This document shows positions 9,613 to 18,299 of a DNA stretch of 64,000 bases, piece by piece. The notes beneath the pieces were generated by a model that saw only the letters and a program-made list of their open reading frames with translations, was not told where the DNA came from and ran no database searches. Location of the stretch: the NCBI RefSeq assembly GCF_025336525.1, contig NZ_JAOCZP010000005.1:348937-412936 (forward strand). The letters run 5' to 3'. This DNA is from Chelativorans salis (GTDB lineage Bacteria; Pseudomonadota; Alphaproteobacteria; Rhizobiales; Rhizobiaceae). The translations under genes were made by a program, and so were the position numbers. Every line of letters starts with the position of its first letter. Positions within the stretch are counted from its first letter, which is position 1.

Positions 9613-10067
9613 CGACAAAGGAGGACAGGCGGGGACGATTACGTCACCGAAGCAGTTGCCTGTCTTCGTTCGCCTGCACGCAGACTGCACCGCAAAGATA
9701 GCCCGAGCCACCGGCACTTAGGAGCGTTAAAAACCTGACGAGACTGGCGGTAACCTGACAGGGTGTCATAGTTGCTCCGACGCCGCTTGTTATCGGTCGA
9801 AAGCGAGCGGCAACACAAAAAATGGCCCACAACACCCGCGAATCGGGAAATTCCGAAGGCACGCGCTGAAACCGTCGGCTAATTCAGCAAAAGAAGATCA
9901 CTTCTTCGGAAAAACCTGACAACCAAAAGTATTTAAGGAATTATGCACTTCAAATTGACGTGGAACGATAAGTTTCAATAGCTCTTTTTGCCTACGACCT
10001 GCCCCCTTAAGTCAGTAGCCACCACCACGCAGCAGGAGTAGTCTTCCCGACGCTAGGGTACGAGGGA
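9613..10067. other. Intergenic control region with three ACCTGAC sites
   Basis: No gene is supported here. The sequence is relatively AT-rich towards 9900-9990. ACCTGAC occurs on the plus strand at 9733-9739, 9753-9759 and 9914-9920. The first two are exactly 20 bp apart, that is, on one face of the helix. The region probably holds promoters for the minus-strand lyase and the plus-strand histidine kinase. Confidence 0.5.
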
Positions 10068-11204
10068 ATGGGAGGGGGCAGAACCGAAGGGGCAGCAGCC
10101 ATGCGTCCTACCCCTATAAAGCGCGCCGGCAAGTTTCACCTGCACAAGTCAGGTTCCGAGGATCTCGTCAGGCAATTGCACCAAACAGAAGGCAAAAGTC
10201 GGACCTGCTCAAGTCATTTCGCAATTGCCGTCGCTGTGGAGACGGCCGGTCCACCCGATCGTCGATATGGCGGCGGACATGCGGCGGATAATTCCGGCGC
10301 TACACCGTGGCCGTGGACAAATGGCGAACGCGTGGCCAGCGGCTACGGACACCGCTCCATGATTTGCAATAAAGGGCGGGGTTCGCTGCGCGGGAGACAA
10401 TCGATCGCGCGGATGCATGATCACTCCATCACCGGTTCCGCAAGCCCTGGCCTGCCCGTGAATGCGGCCGAATCGTGTCGGTTCGTGTCCAGCGCGACGG
10501 TCGCTAGTCCAGTTCGCCACGAGCACGTTGCATATGACGTTGTTCAGCTTGCCGTCGAACAGGAGCGCCATCGCATAGCACGTGACATCCATGATCATGT
10601 CGGACAACACCTCGTCGGGATCATGCTTCGGTTGGCGGCTCTGGAGCATCGCTTTGTAGAACCGAGCCTGCGCTCTTCGCTTGGGGAACTTTGCTCCATC
10701 ATCGTGCGGTTCGGCGAAGAACTCAAAGCCGTTTCGGCAGGAAAATGCTGCGGGGTGCCATCTGGCAACGAGCTCGTTCCTGCACTCAAGAAGCTCCTCG
10801 GGGACTGGGGGCGCAACACAGGCATCACAACCGTTTTCGAATGCCGAGCAGAAACTGGCATCGAACCAAGCGATGCCATAGCGGAGGTGGTTTACCGGGG
10901 GGTTCAGGAGGCCCTGACCAATGTCGCCAAGCACGCCCCGGGCGCGTCTCGGGTGAAGGTCCGGCTTCGCCTGGCTGTCTGGTCACTTCGATTGCGTATC
11001 GAAGATGACGGGCCGGGCCTATGCGCAGCGCCTGCGCTGGGACGCCGCAGCCCGCGGGGTCCCAACGGCATCGTAGGGATGTGCGAGCGCCTCGCCGAGG
11101 TTGGAGGAGAGCTGGAAATCCGCCGCCTTCGGCAAAAAGGCACATGCGTGCTCATCACAATCCCTCTTCGGAAAGGCGCAAGCCAAGCATTGGGGAACCG
11201 GTGA
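10068..11204 (+). CDS. Sensor histidine kinase, NarL/DesK (HisKA_3) class
   Basis: The C-terminal 200 residues are clear: a HisKA_3 dimerisation segment with the phospho-acceptor His in ERHRIARDIHDHVGQHL, then an HATPase_c domain (GVQEALTNVAKHA as N box, EDDGPGL as G1 box, GIVGMCERL). The first 160 residues are of odd composition with no membrane helix or recognisable sensor domain. The true start may therefore be a later ATG (10359 or 10413); 10068 is kept because GAGGG precedes it. TGA overlaps the ATG of the response regulator by one base. It probably regulates the surrounding polysaccharide genes, by position only. Confidence 0.82.
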   Translation: MGGGRTEGAAAMRPTPIKRAGKFHLHKSGSEDLVRQLHQTEGKSRTCSSHFAIAVAVETAGPPDRRYGGGHAADNSGATPWPWTNGERVASGYGHRSMICNKGRGSLRGRQSIARMHDHSITGSASPGLPVNAAESCRFVSSATVASPVRHEHVAYDVVQLAVEQERHRIARDIHDHVGQHLVGIMLRLAALEHRFVEPSLRSSLGELCSIIVRFGEELKAVSAGKCCGVPSGNELVPALKKLLGDWGRNTGITTVFECRAETGIEPSDAIAEVVYRGVQEALTNVAKHAPGASRVKVRLRLAVWSLRLRIEDDGPGLCAAPALGRRSPRGPNGIVGMCERLAEVGGELEIRRLRQKGTCVLITIPLRKGASQALGNR

Positions 11205-11863
11205 TGGCGACGGAGTCGATTCGCACCTTTCTCGTCGATGACCACCCGGTCGTTCTTGCCGGCGTCCGCGCCCTGATCGAAGCCTCGCCCGACATCGTCT
11301 CCGTCGGCGAAGCCAGCACCGGAAAGGAAGCCGCCGCCCTTATCGAAGAGATCGAGCCGGATGTCATCATCCTAGACGTGTCTCTTCCCGACATAAACGG
11401 TCTCGTTCTCGCAGAGCAGCTTCTGCGAAATGGCTGCCGATCCCACATCGTCATGATGACGCTTTATGAAGAGCGAACCTATGTGCAGCAGGCGCTTCGT
11501 GTGGGCGTCAAGGGTTTCGTCCAGAAACGATCGGCGGGACAGAACCTCCTCCTCGCAATCCGTTCGGCCATGCTGGGAGGGCTGTTCCTGGATCCTCCGA
11601 CCACATGTGAAATGACATCGTCGACGGAGCATAATCCGGCGCTATCGAAATTAGGGAACAACCTGGGACTTACCGCGCGCGAACAGGAAGTCCTGCGCAT
11701 GGTGGCGCTGGGATTCTCGAACAAAGAGATCGCCTGGCATACGAAGGTCAGCGTCAAGTCGATCGAGACATACAAGGCGCGCGCTGCCGAAAAGCTGAAG
11801 CTGCACTCCCGCGCGCAGATCGTCCGCTTCGCAATTACGCATGGGTGGATGAACATCACCTAA
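11204..11863 (+). CDS. Response regulator, NarL/FixJ (LuxR-type HTH) family
   Basis: The 219-residue product has a receiver domain (acidic pair VDDHP, phospho-acceptor Asp in IILDVSLPD, Lys in GVKGFVQK) and a GerE/LuxR helix-turn-helix (LTAREQEVLRMVALGFSNKEIA, then KSIETYKARAAEKL). ATG 11204 shares a base with the kinase stop codon. Downstream of the kinase it is the cognate output protein. A LuxR-type dimer would bind an inverted repeat; a good dyad lies at 14932-14953 in front of the CDP-sugar operon, but linking the two is inference. Confidence 0.93.
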   Translation: MATESIRTFLVDDHPVVLAGVRALIEASPDIVSVGEASTGKEAAALIEEIEPDVIILDVSLPDINGLVLAEQLLRNGCRSHIVMMTLYEERTYVQQALRVGVKGFVQKRSAGQNLLLAIRSAMLGGLFLDPPTTCEMTSSTEHNPALSKLGNNLGLTAREQEVLRMVALGFSNKEIAWHTKVSVKSIETYKARAAEKLKLHSRAQIVRFAITHGWMNIT

Positions 11864-11939
11864 GCTGGTCAACAGCACGCGCCGGCAGCGACCTTCGGCT
11901 TCAGGCGAGCAGAGGCACTGCGGAAAGTATGAGGGTTTC

Positions 11940-13073
11940 GTGAAGATTGCATTCGTCCTGTCGGGTCTCACCGCCGGCGGCGCAGAAAAGATCGTGAACC
12001 TCCTCGCCCATCACCGCAGCGACCAGGGTGATACGGTTAGCATCCTCGCCGTCAACGCCGCAGACACACAATCCTACTATCCTTACGCGCCTCACATTGG
12101 CATCGAAACCCTGGGCGCACGGCGAGCAAGCTCCCTTTCGACGGCGAGCCTGCGGTTGCTGCAGCTTCGCAGAAAGCTCCGGGCCCTTGAACCCGACCTT
12201 GTGGTCGCGTTCTTAACGAAGGTCAACGCACTTGTGGGATTGGCCACTCTCGGGCTTAAGACACCCATCGTCATGTCCGAGCGCAACAATTTTCTCTTGC
12301 AAAGGAAGAACCCCCTCTGGCGCCTGATCAGCCCGATCGCCGCTCGCAAAGCCGTCTGTCTTGTCATGCAGACCGAAGACGCTCGCGCCGCCCTTCCCGC
12401 GGCGCTGCGGTCCCGGGCGATGGTGATACCCAATCCCGTCACCCTTCCGAACGGAATCGTCCCCATTCCTGACGAAAAGATGCGGATCATCGCCGCGGGA
12501 CGGCTGGACAAGCAGAAGGGATTCGACCTCCTTCTTCAGGCGTTCCGTTCGGTGGCGGACGATCTTGCAACCGTCACCCTGACCATCTTCGGCGAGGGGC
12601 CGGAGCGGCAGGCACTCGAGCGGCAGGCGCGGGATCTCGGGCTGACCGAGCGTGTCAGTATGCCGGGCGTAACCACTTCCCCGGCCGAGTGGATCTCCAA
12701 AGGAGATGTCTTCGTGCTGAGTTCGCGTTTCGAAGGATTTCCGAACGTCCTGTTGGAGGCGCTGGCAGCCGGAATACCCACGGTCGCATTCGACTGCCCA
12801 TGGGGGCCTTCGGACATCCTCAAGAACGAGGTGGGGCTGCTCATCCCGCCCGGCGATGTCGTCCAGCTCGGCAACGCGATGCGCCGCCTCGTCGCGGACG
12901 CAGCCCTCAGGTGCAAACTGGCGGAAGCTGGCCCTGCTGTCTCTGCGCGCTATTCCAAAGCATCCGTGCTTGCACAGTGGGATGAGGTGATCTTTCGCGC
13001 AACGCGGTTCCGCTCAGTCATTCCCCTTGCGCCGGGCGGACATACAGCAGGCCAGTGCCGTACCTGTTCGTGA
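11940..13073 (+). CDS. Glycosyltransferase family 4
   Basis: This 377-residue GT-B enzyme starts at GTG 11940, five bases after GAGGG. The N-terminus IAFVLSGLTAGGAEKIVNLLA is the acceptor-side motif of PglH/WbnE-type enzymes. The C-terminal donor domain has GRLDKQKGFDLL and SSRFEGFPNVLLEALAAG with the E-x7-E pair. Its 3' end overlaps the 3' end of the converging membrane glycosyltransferase by 56 bp. It probably extends the lipid-linked repeat in the cytoplasm. Confidence 0.9.
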   Translation: MKIAFVLSGLTAGGAEKIVNLLAHHRSDQGDTVSILAVNAADTQSYYPYAPHIGIETLGARRASSLSTASLRLLQLRRKLRALEPDLVVAFLTKVNALVGLATLGLKTPIVMSERNNFLLQRKNPLWRLISPIAARKAVCLVMQTEDARAALPAALRSRAMVIPNPVTLPNGIVPIPDEKMRIIAAGRLDKQKGFDLLLQAFRSVADDLATVTLTIFGEGPERQALERQARDLGLTERVSMPGVTTSPAEWISKGDVFVLSSRFEGFPNVLLEALAAGIPTVAFDCPWGPSDILKNEVGLLIPPGDVVQLGNAMRRLVADAALRCKLAEAGPAVSARYSKASVLAQWDEVIFRATRFRSVIPLAPGGHTAGQCRTCS

Positions 13074-14616
13074 TGCCAATGTTCTCGACCGGGACGTAGC
13101 CGTTGCTCTCGGCATAGGCCAGCAACGGCGCTTCAAGACTGGCATCGAAGCCTAGAAGCAGCGCTGCCGGCGGGTCAGTATCGAGAAGCTGCCTAACCCT
13201 CGTGGGCGAGGTCATGCGGTAGAAGCGGGCGAGATCGGGCGGGGTGAGGTCGGCAGTGCGATAGGCGAACGGTCCTGTTGCAAGCTCGGGATAGACCTCA
13301 AGGCCACCTTCCAGCGGATAGATAGGCACCAGCGTGGCCACTTTCCCCTGGACTCTAGCTTTTTCAAGAAGCTGCGCAATGGCCATACCGCCGTCATGGA
13401 CACGGCTTACGAGCCAGTGCTGTGGATGAACGGCTGTACCTATGAACTGGGAAAGCCGCGGAATACTGATCGCCAGCACGACGATCGTCGCGGCCACAAC
13501 CGCCGGCAACACCTGTTTCCGTGCATTGCTATCGAGCCCGGCAAACAGCAACGCCAATATCAACGGCAAGCATATGAGCGGCGGCGCGAAATATTGAGGG
13601 AAGGCCGGCGTGGGGACGAAGCTCAGGAAAACGCTGGATGCAAGTGCCGCAAAAACGACAATCACTGGGCCGGAAGACAGCAGCCAGTCGGTGCGACGAA
13701 GCGCTATCCCCAATTGTGAGCCCGTAAGGACCATGGCTACGACAACCACAAGCGAGACAGCAACAGCGTTGGACAACCAAATGTCGCGGGCAAGCAGAAC
13801 CTTCTCCGCCAGCGATACCGCGGCACCTTCTCCTCCACCCTGCCAATAGCGGGCATGCGGCCCAGTGTGGTAACCGACCACGTGCGCGAGAAAGCGTGCC
13901 GGATCCGAGACGAGATAGAACAGAATCGGTAGGCCGCCGACCAGCCCGCCTATGGCCAAGGGCAGGACGATATGCTTGATGCGATCCGGAAAACTCAATG
14001 CACGCGGGAAGAAGAAAGCCGCGATGGCGACCGGCGGAACGAACGCCACGGCGCTGATTTTCAACACCACTGCGACCGACAAGCACAGTCCCGCCGCGCC
14101 TGTCAGAACAAGCCGCCGGCGGCTGCTGCGCATCACCAGAATGAAGAGACCGATGCCCAGGAACGAGAATGGTAGCGGCAGAAGATTGTTCGTTGCCGTC
14201 ATTCCGGTCTCGGTGAGGAACAGCGGGTTGAGCACGGATAGCACGACGATGCACCAGCTGACCAGGCGCGAGCGCGTCAGCGCAAAGCTGATGAATCCGA
14301 TCGCTGCGGCGAAAATGAACCACCCGGCCAGAACACCGAGGCGGCCGTTCATCAGCAGGTGGTCGGACCCGGTGAGTTGCCGAACACCATAAAACCACCA
14401 GGCGGAACCCGGGACGTGGTTATAGAAGAAATCCTTGTAAAGCGTGCTTTCGTCCAGCAGACGCATTGGCGGAACATAAAGCGCTTCGTCGCGCCGGAGA
14501 TCATAGTTCATGATCCGAACGGCAAGAGAGACGACCAGATAAGCTGAAGCGACAGCCAGCGCACCGGCAATCAGGGTCGATGTTGTCTCCTCTCGATGTT
14601 TGATCAGCGTGTGCAT
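13018..14616 (-). CDS. GT-C fold membrane glycosyltransferase (PMT/ArnT-like, GT39/GT83 class)
   Basis: ATG 14616 follows AAGGAA and gives 532 residues with about eleven membrane segments. The first periplasmic loop carries RRDEALYVPP, the acidic motif of GT-C enzymes, followed by KDFFYNHVPGSAWWFYG. A soluble tail of about 110 residues follows the last helix. Such enzymes use polyprenyl-phosphate sugars as donors on the periplasmic face. It diverges from the rfbF operon that ends in GtrB and GtrA, the enzymes that would make and flip such a donor, so it is the best candidate for the final transfer. Confidence 0.85.
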   Translation of the reverse strand: MHTLIKHREETTSTLIAGALAVASAYLVVSLAVRIMNYDLRRDEALYVPPMRLLDESTLYKDFFYNHVPGSAWWFYGVRQLTGSDHLLMNGRLGVLAGWFIFAAAIGFISFALTRSRLVSWCIVVLSVLNPLFLTETGMTATNNLLPLPFSFLGIGLFILVMRSSRRRLVLTGAAGLCLSVAVVLKISAVAFVPPVAIAAFFFPRALSFPDRIKHIVLPLAIGGLVGGLPILFYLVSDPARFLAHVVGYHTGPHARYWQGGGEGAAVSLAEKVLLARDIWLSNAVAVSLVVVVAMVLTGSQLGIALRRTDWLLSSGPVIVVFAALASSVFLSFVPTPAFPQYFAPPLICLPLILALLFAGLDSNARKQVLPAVVAATIVVLAISIPRLSQFIGTAVHPQHWLVSRVHDGGMAIAQLLEKARVQGKVATLVPIYPLEGGLEVYPELATGPFAYRTADLTPPDLARFYRMTSPTRVRQLLDTDPPAALLLGFDASLEAPLLAYAESNGYVPVENIGITNRYGTGLLYVRPAQGE

Positions 14617-14827
14617 GGCGGTTCCTTTATAACCCGCGAACCCCGGTAGGGACGGCACCTGCACCAGGGGCGGTCCTGTCGAACCACCATCACAAACCAC
14701 GCCCGTACCATGCCGGCACAGCCCGCTGATTGAAGGCCAGCTACACAATAAGCAACCTGCCCCCCGAGTAGCCGCATGGGGCCAAAAAAGCCAGTCAGCG
14801 CTAACCCTGACTCTTGCAAAGGGCTTT

Positions 14828-14834
14828 ACCTGAC
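14828..14834 (+). promoter_or_regulatory. ACCTGAC site upstream of rfbF
   Basis: One of six exact copies of this heptamer seen in non-coding gaps of the polysaccharide locus (also 9733, 9753, 9914, and on the minus strand 23276 and 24691). It faces rfbF. The binding factor is unknown and the function is inference. Confidence 0.3.
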
Positions 14835-14931
14835 GACAGCGTTCCTTGTGGATTTACACGACATGTCGTACGCTTAATCAAGCGCAATGAATATAACTAA
14901 CTTCGCTTTCAAGTTAATGACGAATTGTATG

Positions 14932-14953
14932 GAACAATGTATCTACAATGTTC
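14932..14953. promoter_or_regulatory. 22-bp dyad operator candidate before the rfbF operon
   Basis: The arms GAACAnTGTA and TACAnTGTTC are exact reverse complements around a two-base centre (TC), ignoring the single internal n, in an AT-rich stretch 138 bp before rfbF. The symmetry and length fit a dimeric regulator, for example a LuxR/NarL-type protein such as the one at 11204-11863, but no binding evidence exists. Confidence 0.5.
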
Positions 14954-15090
14954 TATGATGTGTATAAAACTTAGCTAGTAGTAGGGAAAGAATTTCATTA
15001 GATACCCTTGTATTAGGCACGCCCTCCTGAACCAGGGCATTTCGAGTTGTCGCCTGATCTTCCACTCAGGCAAACACACGCGAGGCCGAA

Positions 15091-15933
15091 ATGAAGGTTG
15101 TTCTTCTCGCAGGAGGTCTCGGCTCTCGATTGGCCGAGGAGACGCATCGGATTCCAAAACCGATGGTGGAGGTTGGGGGCCGTCCCATCATTCTGCATGT
15201 GATGGACGTATACAGCCACTGGGGCTTCCGCGATTTCATTGTCGCGGGCGGCTACAAATGCATGTCGATCAAGAGCTTCTTCCACAATTTTCACCTGTCC
15301 ACCGCGGACTTTACGGTGGCACTCGGAAACGGCTCCATGATTCTGCGGCCGAGCCGACCGCTGGACTGGAACGTTTCGGTCGTCGATACAGGCGTTTCGA
15401 CTATGACCGGCGGTCGCTTGTTGAACCTGCGCGACTGGCTCGACCGCGATACCTTTATGGTCACCTATTCCGATGGTCTGGGCAACATCGACCTGGAAGC
15501 GCTTCTGGCGTTCCATCGCTCGCACGGCCGTCTGGCGACAGTGACGGCTGTTCAGCCGCCCGCGCGCTTCGGAAATCTGGAAATCGAGTGCGATCAGGTG
15601 GTTGAATTCACCGAGAAGGTCCGGAAGTACGAGACCTGGATCAACGGCGGCTTCTTCGTCTTCGAACCTGGCGTTCTGGACTATATCCCCGGTCCGAGCG
15701 AGCCGCTCGAGAAATCGCCGCTGACGAATCTGGCTCTGGACGGACAGCTATTTGCCTATAAGCACAGGGGCTTTTGGCATCCGATGGATACCATTCGCGA
15801 TCGCGACGTCCTGGATGGCCTGTGCGAAACCGAGGAGCCTCCATGGCTGCAGTTCGACCAAAGCGATGCCTCGCACTGTAGCACTCCCAAACCACTGTTC
15901 GAGATTGCAGGCCATGGGCGCAACTCTGGATGA
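15091..15933 (+). CDS. rfbF: Glucose-1-phosphate cytidylyltransferase
   Basis: It makes CDP-glucose from CTP and glucose-1-phosphate, the entry step to CDP-3,6-dideoxyhexoses. The 280 residues start MKVVLLAGGLGSRLAEET, the nucleotidyltransferase signature G-G-x-G-x-R-L, followed by the KPMVEVGGRPI segment. TYSDGLGNID and the late HRGFWHPMDTIRD are family-specific for RfbF rather than RmlA. Length fits RfbF (about 257) plus a short tail. It is the first gene of an overlapping operon running to 21987; rfbG starts 20 bp before its end. Confidence 0.95.
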   Translation: MKVVLLAGGLGSRLAEETHRIPKPMVEVGGRPIILHVMDVYSHWGFRDFIVAGGYKCMSIKSFFHNFHLSTADFTVALGNGSMILRPSRPLDWNVSVVDTGVSTMTGGRLLNLRDWLDRDTFMVTYSDGLGNIDLEALLAFHRSHGRLATVTAVQPPARFGNLEIECDQVVEFTEKVRKYETWINGGFFVFEPGVLDYIPGPSEPLEKSPLTNLALDGQLFAYKHRGFWHPMDTIRDRDVLDGLCETEEPPWLQFDQSDASHCSTPKPLFEIAGHGRNSG

Positions 15934-17062
15934 AACCGCCCTCGTAAGGACATTCGCTGGCCGCCGCGTGCTCGTCACTGGGCACACCGGCTTTAAGGGA
16001 GGATGGCTGTCCCTTTGGCTAAGCCGCCTCGGTGCCACTGTCGTCGGCGTCGCACTGCCGCCAACAAGGCCGTCCTTCTGCACAGCTGTCGACATCGAGA
16101 ACCTCATTGGCAGCCGCATCGGCGACATCCGTACGGAAAGCGGTTTGCGCGAGGCCATCGGCGAACTTGATTTCGACCTTGTGATTCACTTGGCCGCACA
16201 AGCGATCGTCCGTACGTCCTATGAGGCGCCGGTCGATACATATATGACCAATGTCGTGGGAACGGCTGTGGTCCTGGAAGCGGCACGCCGGATGCCGTCG
16301 CTGCGTGGCGTAATCGTCGTCACGAGCGACAAGTGCTACGCGAACGGGGAATGGGTCTGGCCTTACCGCGAAAACGATCCGATGGGCGGTCGGGATCCCT
16401 ACAGCTCGTCGAAGGGTTGCGCAGAACTGGTTGCGGCGGCCTACCGAGCCTCTTTCTTTAGCGATGCCGGCGGCGCGCAGCTTGCAACGGTGCGCGCGGG
16501 CAATGTCATTGGCGGGGGAGATTGGGGGAGCGACCGGCTGGTTGCCGATCTGGCTCGTTCGGCTAGCACCGGTACACCGGCGCGGATTCGCAATCCGGGC
16601 AATGTGCGCCCCTGGCAGCATGTGCTCGAGCCGATCCGCGGCTATCTGATGCTGGGCGCCGGTCTCCTCGATCATGGTCGCAGCTTCGCGGGAGCGTGGA
16701 ATTTTGGCCCCAGCGCGGATGCCGACGTCAATGTAGGCACGCTTGCCGATTTGGCGCTCTCAAGGTGGCGGGGGGAGTGCCCCGACTATTTGGTGGAGCG
16801 CCAAGAGGGTGAACCGCCGGAATCGGTTGTGCTGCGTCTCGATAGCACAAAATCGCGCGTGGAGCTGGGTTGGAAGCCCCTGTTGCGCCTGGACGAAGCG
16901 GTCGCGATGACCATCGACTGGTACCGTGCATATTGCCGGGAACCACATCGGATGCGAGCGTTCTCTGACCAGCAGATCAGCGAATATGCCATGCGTTGGG
17001 CCGCAACCAATGAAGCCACCCCCATGCACGGACAAGGAATGAGGGACGCCTCATGCGCGTGA
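15914..17062 (+). CDS. rfbG: CDP-glucose 4,6-dehydratase
   Basis: This extended SDR converts CDP-D-glucose to CDP-4-keto-6-deoxy-D-glucose. The chosen ATG 15914 gives 382 residues starting just before the NAD site VLVTGHTGFKGGWLSLWL, a signature of RfbG; longer readings add out-of-family residues and run into rfbF. HLAAQAIVRTSYEAP, TSDKCYAN and the catalytic YSSSKGCAE (YxxxK) are present, as is NVIGGGDW. It overlaps rfbF by 20 bp and the next gene by 10 bp, so the three are translationally coupled. Confidence 0.95.
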   Translation: MGATLDETALVRTFAGRRVLVTGHTGFKGGWLSLWLSRLGATVVGVALPPTRPSFCTAVDIENLIGSRIGDIRTESGLREAIGELDFDLVIHLAAQAIVRTSYEAPVDTYMTNVVGTAVVLEAARRMPSLRGVIVVTSDKCYANGEWVWPYRENDPMGGRDPYSSSKGCAELVAAAYRASFFSDAGGAQLATVRAGNVIGGGDWGSDRLVADLARSASTGTPARIRNPGNVRPWQHVLEPIRGYLMLGAGLLDHGRSFAGAWNFGPSADADVNVGTLADLALSRWRGECPDYLVERQEGEPPESVVLRLDSTKSRVELGWKPLLRLDEAVAMTIDWYRAYCREPHRMRAFSDQQISEYAMRWAATNEATPMHGQGMRDASCA

Positions 17063-18297
17063 ATTACGGCCAATCCGTCCACGGCGAAGCCGAAATCGCC
17101 GCCGTCCTGGAGGTCTTGCGATCCTCGACGCAGATGGGCGAGCGAGTGCGGCGGATGCAGGAGCGCGTCGCTGCACTTTTTGCCAAGCGGCACGGGGTCA
17201 TGGTGAACTCCGGCTCTTCCGCGAACTACCTAGCTATCGAAATACTCGACCTGCCACTCAGGGCCGAGGTCATCACACCTGCCCTCACCTTCGCGACGAC
17301 CGTCGCCCCGATCGTCAGAAAGGGCCTGATTCCAGTCTTTGTGGATGCCGCCGAGGGCACTTACAATATTGATGTCACGGCGATCGAGCGTGCTATCTCA
17401 CCCAGATCACGAGCGATGATGATCCCCTCCCTCATCGGGAACTTGCCCAATTGGGATCGCATCCGCACCATTGCGGAAGCACACAAGCTCATCGTCATTG
17501 AGGACAGCGCAGACACGCTCGGCGCAACGCTCAACGGCACGAGCACGGGAACCCGCTCGGACATCAGCACGACCAGTTTCTATGGTTCGCATGTTATTAC
17601 GGCCGCGGGCAACGGCGGCATGCTTTGCGTCAATGACGACGCACTTGCCCGCCGTGCGCTGCTTCTGCGTTCGTGGGGACGGGCCTCCTCACTTTTCGTC
17701 GAATCCGAGACGATAGAGAACCGCTTTAATGTCGAGCTCGATGGTTTTGAGTATGATGCCAAATTTGTCTTTGAGGAACTCGGCTTCAACATCGAACCCT
17801 CGGAACTGGGCGCAGCATTCGGACTGGTCCAACTCGACCGGCTGGAGCAGAACATCGCCGCGCGCGAGCATAACTTCGCGGCTCAGTACGCCTTCTTCAA
17901 GGACTATGAGGACTGGTTCGTGCTTCCGCGGCAACTGTCTGGATCGCGCACCGGCTGGCTCGCCTTCCCTCTGACGGTCAGGCGCGGCGCGCCTTTTTCC
18001 CGTCGCGATATGCAGATCTTTCTCGAGCAGAGGAACATCCAGACACGCCCGATCTTCACCGGGAACATCCTGCGTCAGCCTGCCATGGCCAATGTCGAAT
18101 ACCGGACAGAGGCAAGCGGTCATCCCGTGGCCGACGATGTCATGCGAGGGGGCATTCTTCTGGCCTGCCATCATGGCCTCACCGCCGAACAACTGGATCA
18201 TGTCCATGGCTCCTTCCGCGAATTTGCGAAGCGTTTTTCAACCGCGCGTCCGGCAACAAGCGTGAAACCTGTTCGGTCGGTTCAAATGGGAGTGTGA
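17053..18297 (+). CDS. PLP-dependent NDP-4-keto-6-deoxyhexose 3-dehydratase (RfbH/ColD-like)
   Basis: This 414-residue member of the DegT/DnrJ/EryC1 family removes the C3 hydroxyl of a CDP-4-keto-6-deoxy sugar. The residue that is the Schiff-base Lys in aminotransferases is His here (SFYGSHVIT), the mark of 3-dehydratases E1/RfbH and ColD. E1/RfbH needs a [2Fe-2S] cluster held by four cysteines and a separate reductase E3. This protein has only two cysteines in total (GGMLCVN and LLACHHG), and no E3 gene lies nearby. Mechanistically it therefore looks more like ColD, although the flanking genes make a CDP rather than a GDP sugar. Confidence 0.85.
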   Translation: MRVNYGQSVHGEAEIAAVLEVLRSSTQMGERVRRMQERVAALFAKRHGVMVNSGSSANYLAIEILDLPLRAEVITPALTFATTVAPIVRKGLIPVFVDAAEGTYNIDVTAIERAISPRSRAMMIPSLIGNLPNWDRIRTIAEAHKLIVIEDSADTLGATLNGTSTGTRSDISTTSFYGSHVITAAGNGGMLCVNDDALARRALLLRSWGRASSLFVESETIENRFNVELDGFEYDAKFVFEELGFNIEPSELGAAFGLVQLDRLEQNIAAREHNFAAQYAFFKDYEDWFVLPRQLSGSRTGWLAFPLTVRRGAPFSRRDMQIFLEQRNIQTRPIFTGNILRQPAMANVEYRTEASGHPVADDVMRGGILLACHHGLTAEQLDHVHGSFREFAKRFSTARPATSVKPVRSVQMGV

Positions 18298-18299
18298 CG

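Larger units (their letters stand above)
14617..15090. other. Divergent control region between the GT-C gene and the CDP-sugar operon
   Basis: No gene is supported here. From about 14870 to 15010 the sequence is much more AT-rich than its surroundings and holds a 22-bp dyad (listed separately). ACCTGAC occurs at 14828-14834, with a near copy (CCCTGAC) at 14805-14811. Confidence 0.6.

Noticed and set aside
9731..9775. Possible PhoB box around CTGACA and GTGTCAT
   Set aside because: Half-sites do not have the 11-bp Pho repeat spacing, and the shared unit is ACCTGAC, which recurs elsewhere without a Pho partner.
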